A stretch of DNA of 40,045 nucleotides from Desulfobacteraceae bacterium (GCA_016844935.1 JAERTK010000287.1:1-40045); one strand, 5' to 3'. Counted from the stretch's first letter, positions 30,250 to 39,680 are shown. Translations and numbers: made by a program. Notes: generated by a model not told the origin, from the letters alone.

Positions 30250-32985
30250 ATGATCGGTATAAAATCGTACGGCGGGTACATCCCGAGGTTGAGGCTCAAC
30301 CGTATGAGCATTTATCAGAGTATGGGATGGTTCGCCCCTGCCATCGTCCTGGTGGCCCAAGGGGAACGCTCCTTCTGCAACTGGGATGAAGACTCGCTGA
30401 CCATGGCTGTGGAGGCTTCCAGGGATTGCCTTGAAGGGATTGACAGATCCCTGGTGGACGGGCACTACCTCTGTTCCACAACCCTCCCTTTTTCGGATCG
30501 TTCCTGCTCTGCGATGGTGAAAACCGCTCTAAACCTGAGGGACGACATTATAACGGGAGATGTGACCACATCGCTCAAGTGCGGCACCAGCACCCTGGTC
30601 ACGGCACTGGAGGCCATCAAGGGTGGGGAGCGGCATAACATCCTTGTGACGGCATCGGACAAGCGGGAGGCGCGGGCCGCTTACTTCTACGAGATGTGGT
30701 TCGGTGACGGTGCCGGATCGTTACTGTTGGGCGACACGGACGTGATCGCCGAATTCAAAGGGAGTTATTCCGTCTCCTATGATTTCGTGGACCACTATCG
30801 CGGGTCGAATAACGACTACGACTACATGTGGGAGGAACGCTGGGTCAGGGATGAGGGGTATTCCAGAATCATCCCCGAGGCGGTCACGGGACTGTTCAAC
30901 AAGCTCTCCATCTCCATGGACGACGTGGATACCTTTGTGTTTCCCTGCTTTTTTAAGGCAGAGCACCGGAAAATTGCCAAGAAACTGGGGGCGTCACCGG
31001 ATCAGGTGGTGGACAATTTTCACGAGGCGTGCGGTGAGACCGGCGCTGCGCACCCCTTTGTCATGCTCATATCGGCTCTTGAGAAGGCCAAACCCGGAGA
31101 CCGGGTCGTGGTGGCGGGCTTCGGCCAAGGGTGTGACGCCCTCTGCTTCCAGGTCACCGACCAAGTGGCCAATCTCCCCTCCAGAAGGGGTATCAAGGGC
31201 AGCCTGGCAAACAAAAAAACCGAGGACAATTACACCAAATTCCTCAAGTTCAGGGACCTGATCAAGACAGAGATGGGGATACGGGCCGAGGCCCCCACCC
31301 AGACAGCCATGACGGTGCTGTGGCGGAAACGTAAGATGCTTCTGGGTCTGGTGGGTGGTAAATGCGCGGAATGCGGAACCCCCCAGTTCCCGAAGATGGA
31401 CATCTGCGTGAACCCCGACTGTGGCGCTTTTCACACCCAGGAAGATTACGCGTTCCAGGATGAGTCGGCATTTATTAAGAGCTTCACCGGAGACCTGCTG
31501 GCGGTATCCGTAGATCCGCCGGCCGTATACGGCATGATCCAGTTTGAAAAGGGCGGCCGGTTCATGGCGGACTTTACGGACTGCGCCCTGGATGATGTGA
31601 GTGTGGGCCAGAAGGTGAACCTCGCTTTCAGGAGACGGTATGAGGACCGGGAACGGGGGTTCAGCGGCTATTTCTGGAAGGCCGTGCCCATACCCGGCAC
31701 CGCCCCCGAAAAGGTCGAAACTCAGGGGATCCGTTTTGACGGCAAAGTGGCCATTGTGACCGGCGCAGGCGGGGGCTTAGGTCGCGATTATGCCCTCGAG
31801 CTGGCAAAACGCGGGGCCAAGGTCGTGGTGAACGATCTGGGTGGTGCTCAGGACGGTTCGGGGGAGGGTGCCAATACCCCTGCGGACCGGGTGGTGGAGG
31901 AGATCCTGGAAGGCGGCGGGGAGGCTGTGGCCAGCTATGATTCGGTGGCAACGGCCGAAGGTGGAAAAGCCATTGTAGATACTGCCATTGACGCTTACGG
32001 TAAAGTGGACATCCTGATCAATAACGCAGGGATACTGAGGGACAAGACCCTGGCAAAGATGGAACCCGAAAACTGGGATGCGGTGATGGACGTCCATCTA
32101 AAAGGCGCCTACAACGTGACGCGCCCGGCCTTTTTAAAGATGCGCGAGAACCGATACGGACGGATTATTTTTACCACGAGTGCGGCGGGGATTTACGGCA
32201 ACTTCGGGCAGACCAACTATTCCGCCGCGAAAACCGGGTTGATCGGATTCATGAACACCCTCAAGCTTGAAGGTGAAAAACACGATATCCGGGTCAACAC
32301 CGTGGCGCCCGTGGCAGCCACGCGGCTGACGGAAGGCATTCTGCCGCCGGACCTCATGGAAAAACTGAAACCCGAATTCGTCACCCCGCTGGTCCTCTAT
32401 TTCTGCTCCCATCAATGCAAAGATACCGGCTTTACCATGAATGCGGGGATGGGATTTTTCAATCGGGTAGCCATTCTCACCGGCCCGGGGACGGCCCTGG
32501 GCGGCGGCAATGAACCGCCCACCCTGGACGATATTCACAAGCACTGGGATGCCATCAACACGCTTGAAGGAGCGGAGGATTTTCCCAACGCAACGGCTTC
32601 CATTGGCCCCATGCTGGATGCGTTCAACCCCAAAAAGGAAGCGGCCAATGCGGACACCGGCTCCGGTCTGACCGTCAAGAAAATATTCGACGGTCTCCCG
32701 AATGCATTTCAGGCGGATCAGGCGTCAGGGGTGGATGTGGTGTTTCTATTTAATATCTCGGGAGACGGGGGCGGGATCTGGCATGTCCACATACAAAATG
32801 GGGAATGCCTTGTGACGGAAGGGACCCATGAGTCGCCCACCACCACCATCAAAATGGGTGATGAAGGTTTTGTGAAGCTCATTTCGGGAGAGCTCAATGC
32901 CATGAGCGCGTTTACTTCCGGGAAACTCCAGATCGAAGGGGATCTCATGAAATCGCAGCTCATCGAGAAGCTGTTCAAGTTCTAG
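30250..32985 (+). CDS. HMG-CoA-synthase-like/DUF35/SDR/SCP2 four-domain enzyme
   Basis: The 911-residue protein fuses four domains. Residues 1 to about 345 are a condensing-enzyme fold of the HMG-CoA synthase type, with nucleophile C111 (TTSLKCGTSTL) and GDGAGSLLLGD. About 350-470 is a DUF35 OB-fold with a zinc ribbon (CAECGTPQFPKMDICVNPDC). About 493-745 is an SDR (TGAGGGLG, NNAGILRDKTL, YSAAK). About 805-911 is SCP2. The HMG-CoA synthase His context (FHxPF) reads VFPCFF, so chemistry could differ, perhaps an aldol, Claisen or retro-type step. DUF35 proteins partner thiolases and synthases in archaea and anaerobes. GGAGG precedes the ATG; the gene starts 11 bases after its neighbour. Confidence 0.82.
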   Translation: MIGIKSYGGYIPRLRLNRMSIYQSMGWFAPAIVLVAQGERSFCNWDEDSLTMAVEASRDCLEGIDRSLVDGHYLCSTTLPFSDRSCSAMVKTALNLRDDIITGDVTTSLKCGTSTLVTALEAIKGGERHNILVTASDKREARAAYFYEMWFGDGAGSLLLGDTDVIAEFKGSYSVSYDFVDHYRGSNNDYDYMWEERWVRDEGYSRIIPEAVTGLFNKLSISMDDVDTFVFPCFFKAEHRKIAKKLGASPDQVVDNFHEACGETGAAHPFVMLISALEKAKPGDRVVVAGFGQGCDALCFQVTDQVANLPSRRGIKGSLANKKTEDNYTKFLKFRDLIKTEMGIRAEAPTQTAMTVLWRKRKMLLGLVGGKCAECGTPQFPKMDICVNPDCGAFHTQEDYAFQDESAFIKSFTGDLLAVSVDPPAVYGMIQFEKGGRFMADFTDCALDDVSVGQKVNLAFRRRYEDRERGFSGYFWKAVPIPGTAPEKVETQGIRFDGKVAIVTGAGGGLGRDYALELAKRGAKVVVNDLGGAQDGSGEGANTPADRVVEEILEGGGEAVASYDSVATAEGGKAIVDTAIDAYGKVDILINNAGILRDKTLAKMEPENWDAVMDVHLKGAYNVTRPAFLKMRENRYGRIIFTTSAAGIYGNFGQTNYSAAKTGLIGFMNTLKLEGEKHDIRVNTVAPVAATRLTEGILPPDLMEKLKPEFVTPLVLYFCSHQCKDTGFTMNAGMGFFNRVAILTGPGTALGGGNEPPTLDDIHKHWDAINTLEGAEDFPNATASIGPMLDAFNPKKEAANADTGSGLTVKKIFDGLPNAFQADQASGVDVVFLFNISGDGGGIWHVHIQNGECLVTEGTHESPTTTIKMGDEGFVKLISGELNAMSAFTSGKLQIEGDLMKSQLIEKLFKF
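31728..32982 (+). repeat. SDR-SCP2 coding module, copy 2
   Basis: This second copy of the module lies 2747 bases downstream of copy 1, carried on a different N-terminal half. See the entry for 28981-30235 for the identical tracts. It suggests duplication of an SDR-SCP2 unit followed by fusion to a new enzyme, with possible gene conversion. Confidence 0.7.
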
Positions 32986-32999
32986 AGGAGATAGGGACC

Positions 33000-34211
33000 A
33001 TGGCCACAGGAATCAGAGACAAGGTAGCGATTATTGGTATGGGGTGTACGCGATTTGGAGAACGATGGGACGTAGGCGCTGAGGAGCTCATGGTGGAAGC
33101 GTTTTCCGAATGCATGGAGGATGCGGGGGTCGGAAAAGACGATATCGAGGCGGCTTGGCTCGGTACCTGTCTGGAAGAAACCAATGTGGGAAAAAGCGCC
33201 CTGCCGCTCTCCACAACGCTCAGACTTCCTTTCATCCCGGTTACCCGGACGGAGAATTTCTGCGCCAGCGGAACCGAGGCATTCAGGGGGGCTGTCTATG
33301 CGGTGGCCTCCGGGGCCTATGACGTGGCCCTGGCGCTGGGTGTTGAAAAGCTGAAAGATTCTGGTTACGGCGGGCTCCCCAATCCCGGATCTAACTGGGG
33401 GTCCCTTAGTTGGTTGTGGTGGCCCAATGTCACCGCCCCCGGCGCATTTGCCCAACTGGCCTCGGCCTATGCGGCAAAATACAATATTCCGGATCAGGAC
33501 CTGAAGCGGGCCATGGCCCATGTTTCCTCCAAAAGCCACGCCAACGGTCTCTTGAACCCCAAGGCCCACCTGCGAAAGGAAATCTCCGATGAGCAGGTGA
33601 TGGCTTCCCCCATTATTGCCCATCCTCTGGGGCTCTTTGACTGCTGCGGGGTGAGCGACGGCTCGGCATGTGCCATCGTGACCACGGTGGAAAAGGCCTT
33701 GTCCATGGGCAAAAAGGATTTTATTACGGTCAAAGCCCTGCAGTTAGCGCTCAGTAGCGGCGAAGAGATGGGGTACAACCAATGGGACGGGGACCACTTC
33801 ATGACAACCGATAAGTGCAGCACCCGGGCCTATGAAGAGGCCGGGATCAAGAATCCCAGGGAAGAGATCAGCATGATGGAACTGCATGACTGTTTCTCCA
33901 TCACCGAACTGGTGACCTATGAGGACCTCCATATATCCCAAAGAGGCGAGGCGGTGCAAGACGTGATGGATGGATTCTACGACCGGGAGGGCGGGGGTGT
34001 CCCCTGCCAGGTGGATGGCGGGCTCAAATGTTTCGGCCATCCCATCGGGGCCTCGGGTCTCCGGATGCTCTACGAAATGTATCTTCAGTTTCACGGCAGG
34101 GCCGGTGAACGGCAGATCGAGGACCCGCGTTTCGGACTGACCCACAATTTGGGCGGAGTCCCCTTCATGAATGTCTGCAGTATTTCCATTGTGGGGCGGT
34201 ACGAAAACTGA
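33000..34211 (+). CDS. SCPx-type thiolase (lipid-transfer thiolase)
   Basis: The 403-residue protein is a thiolase of the sterol-carrier-x class. It has the acyl-accepting C88 (ENFCASG), the HDCF motif (MELHDCFSITEL), a CFGHPIGASG segment with catalytic H347, and the HNLGG segment near the C-terminus. SCPx thiolases cleave 3-ketoacyl-CoA of branched or sterol side chains, more tolerant of alpha-methyl branching than ordinary thiolases. It begins 14 bases after the HMG-CoA-synthase-like gene, with GAGGAG upstream. In this operon it would release acetyl-CoA or propionyl-CoA from the substrate (inference). Confidence 0.88.
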   Translation: MATGIRDKVAIIGMGCTRFGERWDVGAEELMVEAFSECMEDAGVGKDDIEAAWLGTCLEETNVGKSALPLSTTLRLPFIPVTRTENFCASGTEAFRGAVYAVASGAYDVALALGVEKLKDSGYGGLPNPGSNWGSLSWLWWPNVTAPGAFAQLASAYAAKYNIPDQDLKRAMAHVSSKSHANGLLNPKAHLRKEISDEQVMASPIIAHPLGLFDCCGVSDGSACAIVTTVEKALSMGKKDFITVKALQLALSSGEEMGYNQWDGDHFMTTDKCSTRAYEEAGIKNPREEISMMELHDCFSITELVTYEDLHISQRGEAVQDVMDGFYDREGGGVPCQVDGGLKCFGHPIGASGLRMLYEMYLQFHGRAGERQIEDPRFGLTHNLGGVPFMNVCSISIVGRYEN

Positions 34212-34232
34212 GCAAAGGGAAAGGAACCAATC

Positions 34233-36239
34233 ATGGATTTCATAAAGCTCTTTGAACCCATCCGTATCAACAACCTGGAGATAAAGAACAGGATCGTCAT
34301 GCCCTCCATGGGGCTGGCTTACAGCACAAACTTCTCGTTTAATGACCGTTTAAGGGCTTTTTTCATGGAACGTGCTCGTGGAGGGGTTGGGCTCTTGACC
34401 ATCGGACCCCTTTCCATAGACCGGGTGGGGAGCGTTCCCATCATGGTGGGGCTCCATGAGGATAAGTTTATCGACCCGCTTAGAGACTTCATTGATGAAG
34501 TGCACCGGGAGACCGATGTGAAGGTGGCGTTCCAGCTCCTGCACATGGGCCGGTATGCCTTCTCTTTCCTTACCGGCATGACCCCCATCGCCCCCTCCGC
34601 CATTCCGAGCAAGCTGACCAAAGAGACGCCCAGGGAAATGACCCTCGAAGACATAGAAGTGGTCCAAGAGGCCTACGTCAAGGCAGCGATCCGGGCGGTG
34701 GCCACGGGGGTTGATTTTGTGGAAATCCTCACCTGCACCGGGTACCTCATGAGCCAATTTTTATCACCGGTCACCAATAAGCGCACTGATAATTACGGCG
34801 GTTCCCTGGAAAACCGCATGCGATTCCCCCTGGAGGTGATCGGCCGCGTCAGGGAAGCCATCGGAGATGATGTGCCCCTGGGTATCCGGGTTGCGGGAAA
34901 TGAATTCATGAAAGGCGGCAATACCAACCAAGAATCGGCCCTCTTCTCCAGGGCAGCGGAAGAGGCGGGCGTGGATGCCATCAACGTGACGGGCGGATGG
35001 CATGAAACCACCGTGCCGCAGTTGACGGGCAATGTGCCGGCCGGGGGATTCGTGTACCTGGCCCGCGGGATCAAGGAGGCGGTGACCATTCCCGTCTTTG
35101 CATCAAACCGGTTGGGGGACCCGTATGTGGCGGAACGGGCACTCAGATCGGGCTCCTGTGATATGATCTGCTGGGGTAGACCCCTCATTACAGATCCGAC
35201 GCTTCCCCGCAAGGTACAGGAGGGGCGGTTTAAGGAGATCGTTCCCTGTGTTGCCTGCAACCAGGGGTGCTTTGATACCATTTTTTCAGGGAATCCCGTG
35301 ACGTGCATCCTGAACCCCTTGGCCGGATACGAGGCCTATTACAAGGTGGGACGGGCGGAAACGCCTAAAACCATCATGGTGGCGGGCGGGGGTCCCGCGG
35401 GCATGCAGTTCGCCATCACGGCGGCGGAAAGGGGCCACCGGGTTACCCTCTTTGAAAAGGAGGAAAGACTCGGCGGTCAGGTCAATCTGGCGGGTGTCCC
35501 CCCGGGTAAAGGGGAACTGTTGAAGCTCATAAAAAGTATGCGGGACCGGATGGATTTGCTGGGGGTCGAGGTGGTGCTCGGTACCCTCCTGACGTCTGAT
35601 ATGGTATCCCAAAAGAAACCGGATCTGCTGGTGGTGTCAACGGGTGCCGAGCCCGTCTTGCCGGATGTGCCGGGCGCTCACTTGCCCCATGTGTTGGATG
35701 CATGGGACGTGCTGTCGGAAAAAGCCTGGGATATCGGGCGGGATGTGGTGGTGGTGGGCGGCAGCGCAACCGGGTGCGAGACGGCCCATTTTATTGCCGC
35801 CATGGATGTGCCCGATTCAGATACCTACACCTTTTTGATGTTGCACCAGGCGGAGGAGCGGGATTACGCCACATCCCTTTTGAGGGCTTCCGGCAGACGG
35901 GTCACGGTCATCGATATGCTTCCCCGGTTGGCCAATAACGTTGGGAAAACCGCCCGCTGGTCTTTAATGAAGTCATTAAAACTTCTGGGGGTGAACCTGC
36001 GGCCCAGTACAAAGCTTCTGGAGATCACAGACGACGCGGTGGTGGTGGAGACCGGCAACGTGCAAGAGACCATTGTTGCGGATACCGTGGTGATGGCTGC
36101 CGGGGTCCGTTCGGTGAACAGTCTTGCGGAAGCAATTCAGGATACGGGCACCGAACTGATTGAAATCGGAGACGCAAAAAAGCCCGGGAAAATTACCGAG
36201 GCCATACGGCAGGGATTCCTCAGAGCGCTGGAGGTGTAA
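34233..36239 (+). CDS. FadH-like 2,4-dienoyl-CoA reductase family flavoenzyme
   Basis: The 668-residue enzyme has an FMN barrel, a 4Fe-4S site at C339, C342, C346 and C358, and an FAD/NAD domain (VAGGGPAGMQFA; VVVGGSATGCE with an insertion DSDTYTFLMLHQAEERDYA). Tyr 171 (CTGYLMSQF) and His 257 (GGWHETTVPQ) are 86 residues apart, as are Tyr 166 and His 252 of E. coli FadH, and the cysteine positions are shifted by a constant five residues. This supports proton donation in reduction of a conjugated dienoyl-CoA. Anaerobic aryl-CoA reductases of naphthoate degradation share this architecture and are an alternative. The AGGAA site precedes the ATG. Confidence 0.87.
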   Translation: MDFIKLFEPIRINNLEIKNRIVMPSMGLAYSTNFSFNDRLRAFFMERARGGVGLLTIGPLSIDRVGSVPIMVGLHEDKFIDPLRDFIDEVHRETDVKVAFQLLHMGRYAFSFLTGMTPIAPSAIPSKLTKETPREMTLEDIEVVQEAYVKAAIRAVATGVDFVEILTCTGYLMSQFLSPVTNKRTDNYGGSLENRMRFPLEVIGRVREAIGDDVPLGIRVAGNEFMKGGNTNQESALFSRAAEEAGVDAINVTGGWHETTVPQLTGNVPAGGFVYLARGIKEAVTIPVFASNRLGDPYVAERALRSGSCDMICWGRPLITDPTLPRKVQEGRFKEIVPCVACNQGCFDTIFSGNPVTCILNPLAGYEAYYKVGRAETPKTIMVAGGGPAGMQFAITAAERGHRVTLFEKEERLGGQVNLAGVPPGKGELLKLIKSMRDRMDLLGVEVVLGTLLTSDMVSQKKPDLLVVSTGAEPVLPDVPGAHLPHVLDAWDVLSEKAWDIGRDVVVVGGSATGCETAHFIAAMDVPDSDTYTFLMLHQAEERDYATSLLRASGRRVTVIDMLPRLANNVGKTARWSLMKSLKLLGVNLRPSTKLLEITDDAVVVETGNVQETIVADTVVMAAGVRSVNSLAEAIQDTGTELIEIGDAKKPGKITEAIRQGFLRALEV

Positions 36240-36255
36240 ACAGGGAGACGACAGT

Positions 36256-37806
36256 ATGGGAAAATGGATGGACGGCTACCTGGAACGTCTGGACCAGGTT
36301 CGCCAGGGAAACCTTGCGGGCGGGGGAGACGCCCGGCTGGATATCCAGCGGGGCTTTAATAAGCTTACCGCCAGGGAGCGCATCGAAAGAATTGCGGATG
36401 CGGGATCTTTTGAGGAGATAGGCTCCCTGGTGACCGATTCCCGTCCCCCCTTTGACGGCAATTCCCGGCTGTGCCCATCGGACGGGGTGGTCATGGGTTT
36501 TGGAAAAATTAATTCCCGGATGGCGGCTCTCTGTGCCATGGATTTCTCGGTCATGTCAGGGTCCCTTGGGGACCAGGCGGCCTGGAAACTGGCGGATCTG
36601 GTTGAAATGGCCGGACAAAAAAGGATGCCTCTGGTCTGTATTTTCGATTCGGCGGGGCTGAGAATCGGGATCAAAGGGGGGGATTGCGGTCTCTCCGGTC
36701 TGGGCCGCTTCATTCGGAACTATTCCCACTATTCCGGTGTCATTCCCAGAATCTCCCTTGTGCTGGGACCGTGTACCGGGCTCATGGCCTCCGTTGCTGT
36801 ACTTTCCGATTTTCTGATTATGCGGGAAAATGCGGCATTTTTGTGGTACGGGGGCGAAAAGGAATCGGATGATGCGGGCATTGCCGAGTTTCATATGGAA
36901 AAGAGCGGGCAGTGCGACCTCATTGCCCGGGATGATGAAGACGCCATTCATGGTCTGAAAGACCTGCTGCAATTCCTGCCGGCCAGCTGCTGGGAAAAAC
37001 CGTCCTTTGAGGAGACCGGAGACGACCCAGAAAGGCGGGAAGAAGCGCTTCTCCATGTAATGCCCGACAATCCCAAATTTACCTATGATATCCACCAGAT
37101 CATTGAACTGATCGTGGACCATGGGACCTTTTTTGAACTGAAAGAGGATTACGCATCGCACCTGGTGACCGGGTTTTGCCGGTTCGGCGGCCATGTGGCG
37201 GGTCTTGTGGCCAACAACCCCGATGAATTGAGCGGCATTATGGAGCCGGACGCATCGGATAAGTATGACCGGTTCATGAGATTCCTGGATGCCTTCAACA
37301 TTCCCCTGGTCACCTTGGTGGATACCACGGCCTTCCCGCCGGGGGACCGATGGGAGCGCATGGGGGTCATCCGGCACGGCGCAAAGCTCCTCCACTCCTA
37401 TGCCCATCTCACCTGCCCCAAAATTACCATGGTGTTGAGGCGGTCCTACGGCGGGGCCAACATCGTTTTAGGGTGTTCCAAGATGTTTCCGGATTTTGTC
37501 TACACATGGCCCACGGCCGAATTTGCGCCCACGGGCCCCGAGACCGTGGTTCACGCCATCTTCCACAAGGAGCTGGCCAAAGCCAAGGAGCAGGGCAATT
37601 ATGATGCGGTGTTCAATCGTTTCTTAGGCATCCTTAAAGAGCAGTTCTCGGTGATGAATCTAGCCAAGATATGGACGTCCTATTATACGGCCCATGAGGT
37701 GATCGATCCCAGAGAGACCCGGCCCAGGATTATCAAGGCGCTTGCAGCGATCCAAAACAAACACGAAGTACTGCCGGAGAAGAAACGTTCCATAAAACCC
37801 GCATGA
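36256..37806 (+). CDS. Acyl-CoA carboxylase carboxyltransferase subunit, copy 1
   Basis: The 516-residue protein is a biotin-dependent carboxyltransferase of the propionyl/methylcrotonyl-CoA carboxylase type. Seen are the LTARERIERIADAGSFEEI start, the CIFDSAGLRIGIKGGD segment, where DSGGARIQEG is usual, LGPCTGLMASVAVLSD, and VLRRSYGGANIVLG. The second oxyanion site GGA is kept, but the first differs. It would move carboxyl from biotin to an acyl-CoA. Start 36256 has GGGAG upstream; the frame extends to 36160 inside the previous gene. It forms a tandem pair with the next gene, which is clearly homologous but not close in sequence, and with the biotin carrier and carboxylase genes. Confidence 0.85.
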   Translation: MGKWMDGYLERLDQVRQGNLAGGGDARLDIQRGFNKLTARERIERIADAGSFEEIGSLVTDSRPPFDGNSRLCPSDGVVMGFGKINSRMAALCAMDFSVMSGSLGDQAAWKLADLVEMAGQKRMPLVCIFDSAGLRIGIKGGDCGLSGLGRFIRNYSHYSGVIPRISLVLGPCTGLMASVAVLSDFLIMRENAAFLWYGGEKESDDAGIAEFHMEKSGQCDLIARDDEDAIHGLKDLLQFLPASCWEKPSFEETGDDPERREEALLHVMPDNPKFTYDIHQIIELIVDHGTFFELKEDYASHLVTGFCRFGGHVAGLVANNPDELSGIMEPDASDKYDRFMRFLDAFNIPLVTLVDTTAFPPGDRWERMGVIRHGAKLLHSYAHLTCPKITMVLRRSYGGANIVLGCSKMFPDFVYTWPTAEFAPTGPETVVHAIFHKELAKAKEQGNYDAVFNRFLGILKEQFSVMNLAKIWTSYYTAHEVIDPRETRPRIIKALAAIQNKHEVLPEKKRSIKPA

Positions 37807-37827
37807 CCGGTAAGGAGGGGGACCTGA

Positions 37828-39381
37828 ATGGGTGAACGAATGGATGATGCCATTTTACGACTGACCGGGATCCATGAAAAAAACCGGTCCGGTGGCGGGC
37901 CTCAACATATCAAAAGACAGCATGACCGGGGCAAGATGACGGCCCGGGAACGGATCGACTGCCTCCTGGACGTGGGCTCTTTTTCCGAACTGGGTTCCAG
38001 CGTCAACACCACCGGGAAGAGAATCGACGGAAGGGAGTTCGATGCGCCGTGCGACGGGGCGGTTGTGGGCACCGGACGGATCGAGGGCCGGCGGGTGGTG
38101 GTCTACGCCAGTGATTTCACAGTTCTGGGCGGCTCCATCGGCACCCAGCACGGTCTTAAGTTTGTCAAAATGATGGAGATGGCGGCCACCTGGGGAATCC
38201 CCATGATATGGCTCCTGGACTCCTCGGGCGGACGGCTCGGGTACCGGGATGTACCCATGGCCGGGATCGACTGGTGGTTTGCCCTGGAGTCCAGATATTC
38301 AGGGATGATCCCCCAGATCAATGTCCTGTTGGGTCCCTGCATCGCGGGCCAGGCCTATTGTCCCACCCTGTGCGATTTCTTGCTCATGAGCAGGGGGTCG
38401 GCCCACCTGTGGCTCGGCGGCCCCCGCATGACCCAGGCGGCCACCTCCGAGAAGATCGGCGGAGATGTGGGGGGAGCGGATTATCACATGGTCTACAGCG
38501 GCACCTGTGACGTGGTGGGTGAAAACGACGAAGAGACCATTTTAAAGACCAGAAAGCTGATGAGATACCTCCCGTCCAACTGGGAAGAGCGGCCCCCGCT
38601 CAGGGAAACCACGGACAGTCCCCACCGGGAGGTGGGGGAATTGACCACAATGGTCCCCGACGATGACACCCCATACGATATGCACCAGGTGATAAAATGC
38701 CTGGCGGATGACGGGGCGTATTACGAAATCAAGGATGAATACGCCGGGCAATTGATCACCTGTTTCTGTCATTTTAATGGAGAAGCAGTGGGGGTTGTGG
38801 CATGCAATCCCAAGACTCCCGGCAGTGTCATCGAAATCAACGCCTGCGACAAATACTACCGGTTCTTGCAGGTGCTGGATGCCTATTCCATCCCGCTGGT
38901 GACCCTGGTGGACACGCCAACCCTTGTGCCGGGGGAATCCCAGGAGGCGATTGGGTTGATTCGGCATTTGGGAAAGATGCTGGATCTCTATGCCACGGCC
39001 ACCATCCCAAAAATTTCCGTGGTGTTGGGGCGGGGACACGCGGATGCGGGTGGCATGATACTGGGGAGTGTCAGGGATATGGGCGTTGATATCATTTATG
39101 CCTGGCCCACCGCAAGGTTCAGTGTGGAGGCATCCACCATGGATTACCGGGAAAATTTCCCCTGCGGCATGGAAGATGACGCATACCCGGGGTACTTGAA
39201 TCGGGCCCGGGAAACCGTGGATGTCTTTGAAGCGGCCGGGAGCTGGACCGCCCAGGTGGTGGATGAAATCATCCATCCGAAAGAGACCCGGAAACGGATC
39301 ATTGAAGCCATTGACCTCACACGGCATAAGAAAGAGACTCCGCCCCACGGGGCCAAGCGGCAGGGGACGGGACCCACATAA
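37828..39381 (+). CDS. Acyl-CoA carboxylase carboxyltransferase subunit, copy 2
   Basis: The 517-residue protein has the same fold as its neighbour: MTARERIDCLLDVGSFSELGS start, VVGTGRIEGRRVVVYASDFTVLGGSIG, WLLDSSGGRLGYRDV, LGPCIAGQAYCPTLCDFLL and GRGHADAGGMILGSVRD. The DSSGGR segment is closer to the usual DSGGAR than in copy 1, while the second oxyanion segment GHADAGG departs from the usual YGGA. It could form a heteromer with copy 1, or the two could act on different substrates. AAGGAGG lies nine bases before the ATG. It ends 28 bases before the biotin carrier gene. Confidence 0.86.
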   Translation: MGERMDDAILRLTGIHEKNRSGGGPQHIKRQHDRGKMTARERIDCLLDVGSFSELGSSVNTTGKRIDGREFDAPCDGAVVGTGRIEGRRVVVYASDFTVLGGSIGTQHGLKFVKMMEMAATWGIPMIWLLDSSGGRLGYRDVPMAGIDWWFALESRYSGMIPQINVLLGPCIAGQAYCPTLCDFLLMSRGSAHLWLGGPRMTQAATSEKIGGDVGGADYHMVYSGTCDVVGENDEETILKTRKLMRYLPSNWEERPPLRETTDSPHREVGELTTMVPDDDTPYDMHQVIKCLADDGAYYEIKDEYAGQLITCFCHFNGEAVGVVACNPKTPGSVIEINACDKYYRFLQVLDAYSIPLVTLVDTPTLVPGESQEAIGLIRHLGKMLDLYATATIPKISVVLGRGHADAGGMILGSVRDMGVDIIYAWPTARFSVEASTMDYRENFPCGMEDDAYPGYLNRARETVDVFEAAGSWTAQVVDEIIHPKETRKRIIEAIDLTRHKKETPPHGAKRQGTGPT

Positions 39382-39409
39382 TGGGGAATGGGGCGAAAGG
39401 AGTATGGCC

Positions 39410-39676
39410 ATGAGTAACACGGAAAAGAGTCCGAAGCGGGTGGAGGTTCGGGCGCCCATGTCAGGGGTGTTCTACCGGAGGCCCGGCCCGGATGAAAAGA
39501 TTTACGTGGAAAAGGGCGATGTGGTGAAAAAGAAACAGGTCCTGGCGCTCCTTGAGACCATGAAGGTTTTCCAGAGTGTCAAGGCGCCCGTTGCGGGTAA
39601 GATTGTTGAGATCGCAGCGGAAAATGAACTCCCCTTGAAAGACGATGACCTCATGTTCGTCATTGAGAAGGCATGA
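39410..39676 (+). CDS. Biotin carboxyl carrier protein
   Basis: The 88-residue protein is a single biotinyl/lipoyl domain. The biotin attachment site is [10 protein letters not shown] with the modified Lys at 52 and Met just before it, as usual (AMKM or TMKV). The paired beta hairpins [24 protein letters not shown] and [16 protein letters not shown] are typical. It carries carboxyl between the biotin carboxylase and the carboxyltransferases. Two ATG codons lie at 39404 and 39410; the second has AAGGAG seven bases upstream, while the first would be too close, so 39410 is chosen. The biotin carboxylase gene starts four bases after the stop. Confidence 0.92.
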   Translation: MSNTEKSPKRVEVRAPMSGVFYRRPGPDEKIYVEKGDVVKKKQVLALLETMKVFQSVKAPVAGKIVEIAAENELPLKDDDLMFVIEKA

Positions 39677-39680
39677 TGTG

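Noticed and set aside
36556..37407. A 283-residue minus-strand frame inside the first carboxyltransferase gene
   Set aside because: It is antisense to conserved coding sequence and its translation shows no recognisable domain.
38542..39459. A 305-residue minus-strand frame inside the second carboxyltransferase gene
   Set aside because: Same reasoning: antisense shadow of a well-supported gene.
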